Assembly: GCA_002358975.1 (NCBI GenBank) | Contig: DEPX01000014.1 | Location: 6,250-12,154 of the forward strand | Source of the DNA: Micrococcaceae bacterium UBA3381 | GTDB lineage: Bacteria; Actinomycetota; Actinomycetes; Actinomycetales; Micrococcaceae | Direction of reading: 5' to 3' | DNA length: 5,905 nt | Shown: in pieces, positions 4,749 to 5,905 of the stretch | Position numbering within the stretch: the stretch's first letter is position 1 | How the letters are laid out: every line of letters starts with the position of its first letter | The notes under the pieces: model-generated | Told to the model about the DNA's origin: nothing | Seen by the model: the letters and a program-made list of their open reading frames with translations, nothing else | The model's database searches: none | Made by a program: the position numbers and the translations under genes

Positions 4749-5660
4749 ATGACCTACACCACTCGCCGAGCACGCATTGAAGCCGAAAAAGCCGAAGCGC
4801 TTGCACTGCGGTCGCGTCGGAATAAGAAATTCTCCATGGGCCTTGCTGGCCTAGCAACAGCCGCAAGCGCTACTGTATTCGGTGTGGCCCCGGCTAATGC
4901 TGCACTTGAAGATACTCCAGCCCAGGCTAGTTCAACCAGCTCGACTAGCTCTACGAGCTCGAGCACAGGCGGCACATACACTGTCCAGTCTGGCGATACC
5001 CTAAATTCAATTGCCAGTTCACAAGGTGTACCACTTGATGAATTGCTGAGCGCTAACGACTTGTCAGCGTCCTCAACCATTTATCCCGGAGACGTCCTAC
5101 AGCTAAGCGGTGACGGTGACAGCTCGCAAGCAGCCAGCCAGGAAACAGCGGTTGGCCCAGATGCTGGTAGCACTGAAACCTCCGAAGACAGTGTTGTAGA
5201 ATCCAGCGGAAACGATGGTGAAAGCAGCAGCCACGTCCAGACCGCTTCTGCAACCTATAGCACTGCTTCAGCATCCGGCAGCAAGGCTGCCGCTATCGAT
5301 AAAGCCACCGAAATTGTCAATTCGGGAGCTGGCTACCGTTTGGGTGCAGATGGCCCAAATCAGTACGATTGCTCCTCGCTGACTCAAACTGCCTTCGCTT
5401 CTGCAGGCATTGAGCTTCCACGGGTGTCTGCTGACCAGTACGCTGAGGCACCTGCACATGACAGCCTGTCCAACGTTCAGGCAGGTGACCTAGTCTTCTG
5501 GTCGAGCAATGGTTCGTCCTCGGGCATCTACCACGTCGCCGTCTACATCGGTGATGGCAAGATTGCCCAGGCACGCAACCCAGAGGCCGGTATCAGCATT
5601 GATTCGCTAGATCAGTACACACAGTACAACCCACCAATGAACTCGGTGGCTCGCTACTAA
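4749..5660 (+). CDS. Exported LysM + NlpC/P60 peptidoglycan hydrolase
   Basis: A 303-residue wall enzyme that should cut peptide bonds in peptidoglycan stems. Domains in order: a long basic N-region (1-27), a hydrophobic segment (about 30-47) with likely cleavage after ANA51; a Ser/Thr repeat linker (61-73); one LysM glycan-binding module (YTVQSGDTLNSIAS to YPGDVLQL, 77-119); an acidic Ser-rich linker (121-175); and NlpC/P60 (about 180-303). The catalytic Cys is 208 in YDCSSLTQTAF, the His is 262 in IYHVAVYIGDG, and Gln274 in IAQARNPEAG sits where the third polar residue is expected. The usual CSG is CSS, and the common YVWGG segment reads YRLGA. It starts at ATG 4749 with GAGAGA 8 bases upstream. 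It is monocistronic: a strong hairpin follows 19 bp after the stop. Phased hexamers upstream suggest response-regulator control. Actinobacterial NlpC/P60 enzymes act in cell separation and wall turnover. Confidence 0.92.
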   Translation: MTYTTRRARIEAEKAEALALRSRRNKKFSMGLAGLATAASATVFGVAPANAALEDTPAQASSTSSTSSTSSSTGGTYTVQSGDTLNSIASSQGVPLDELLSANDLSASSTIYPGDVLQLSGDGDSSQAASQETAVGPDAGSTETSEDSVVESSGNDGESSSHVQTASATYSTASASGSKAAAIDKATEIVNSGAGYRLGADGPNQYDCSSLTQTAFASAGIELPRVSADQYAEAPAHDSLSNVQAGDLVFWSSNGSSSGIYHVAVYIGDGKIAQARNPEAGISIDSLDQYTQYNPPMNSVARY

Positions 5661-5679
5661 GCTGCTCAACATATCGCTT

Positions 5680-5715
5680 CTTCGCGGTGGCGCCGGTAAC
5701 GGTGTCACCGCGAAG
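5680..5715 (+). terminator. Terminator hairpin after the NlpC/P60 gene
   Basis: A continuous 16-bp stem, CTTCGCGGTGGCGCCG (5680-5695) with 5700-5715, contains two G-U wobbles and is capped by a GTAA tetraloop of the GNRA type. It starts 19 bp after the stop codon. The sequence after it (GTGTTTAACG) has only a short T run, as is common for actinobacterial terminators. The 78 bp from here to the next start codon contain no other structure that I can support. Confidence 0.75.
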
Positions 5716-5793
5716 GTGTTTAACGCTGCTAAATAACTGCACAGACCAGGCGCAATAGACTGCGGGGCGGGCTAGGGTTCTAGAGTAGAGGCA

Positions 5794-5905
5794 ATGAACG
5801 ACGTATTTAACCTTGACGCCGTATCAACTGGCCTGCCGGCGGCACAACTGATTGATCCGCTGCTAAATGCACCGGACAAACCCCTACGAGCCGTGGTTGT
5901 TGCTC
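5794..5905 (+). CDS. hrpB: Probable ATP-dependent helicase HrpB, N-terminal fragment
   Basis: Only the first 37 codons are present; the window ends inside the gene. The peptide starts MNDVFNLDAVSTGLPAAQ, continues through IDPLLNAPDKPLRAVVVA, and then stops at the window edge. In actinobacterial HrpB a short FDLxAIGxGLPxA segment leads into a VVVAPPGTGKTT Walker A motif of a DEAH-box helicase, so the next residues should be the P-loop. That motif is not visible here, so the call rests on the leading segment. The ATG at 5794 has AGAGG 3 bases upstream (GAGTAGAGGCA), and a TAGGGT box at 5773-5778 could be its -10. It lies downstream of the terminator hairpin, so it is likely transcribed separately. 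Confidence 0.6.
   Translation, partial: MNDVFNLDAVSTGLPAAQLIDPLLNAPDKPLRAVVVA

Noticed and set aside
5053..5574. Minus-strand open frames opposite the NlpC/P60 gene.
   Set aside because: They are antisense to a clear signal peptide-LysM-NlpC/P60 gene and encode no family features.

Overview
The window looks like chromosomal DNA from an actinobacterium of moderate G+C (roughly half G+C by eye). The evidence is the class A RNase P RNA, a glyceraldehyde-3-phosphate dehydrogenase with the long N-terminal extension known from Corynebacterium GapB and related actinobacterial enzymes, the Nif3/zinc-ribbon gene pair, an actinobacterial HrpB-like N-terminus and a LysM-NlpC/P60 wall hydrolase. I cannot fix the genus. 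Corynebacterium and Micrococcaceae-like lineages both fit. I see no insertion sequence, CRISPR array, tRNA or phage gene, so this reads as ordinary core genome with a few odd details.

Layout, left to right. A minus-strand block holds the N-terminal 223 codons of a GapB-type dehydrogenase (671 to 1, cut by the window edge), a membrane-anchored or secreted HNH nuclease (1525-797) and the RNase P RNA gene rnpB (about 1916-1556). A 61-bp divergent promoter region separates rnpB from the plus-strand peroxide-stress gene yaaA (1978-2727). There the predicted -10 boxes of the two strands overlap. yaaA ends exactly where the next minus-strand gene ends, with no base between the two stop codons. That gene, a coiled-coil zinc-ribbon family protein (3459-2728), lies downstream of nif3 (4381-3464), 4 bp away, as an evident two-gene operon.

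A 367-bp non-coding region (4382-4748) then separates nif3 from a divergent plus-strand gene for an exported LysM + NlpC/P60 peptidoglycan hydrolase (4749-5660). This region is the richest part of the window. It contains a perfect 15-nt interrupted palindrome and two arrays of hexamers spaced 10-11 bp apart (RATAAC/xGTCAC type). The arrays resemble sites of MtrA, the actinobacterial response regulator known to control NlpC/P60 wall hydrolase genes. A 16-bp stem with a GTAA tetraloop closes the hydrolase gene, and the window ends in the first 37 codons of an HrpB-like helicase gene.

Functionally the genes are mostly independent housekeeping units: central carbon metabolism (gap), tRNA processing (rnpB), peroxide/DNA damage protection (yaaA), a conserved metal-binding pair (nif3 + zinc ribbon), wall remodelling (NlpC/P60) and RNA/DNA helicase (hrpB). 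I found no clear candidate for a wholly new system. The points most worth a second look are the phased hexamer arrays, the zinc-ribbon protein that has lost three of four cysteines, and the HNH nuclease placed directly behind rnpB with no visible terminator.
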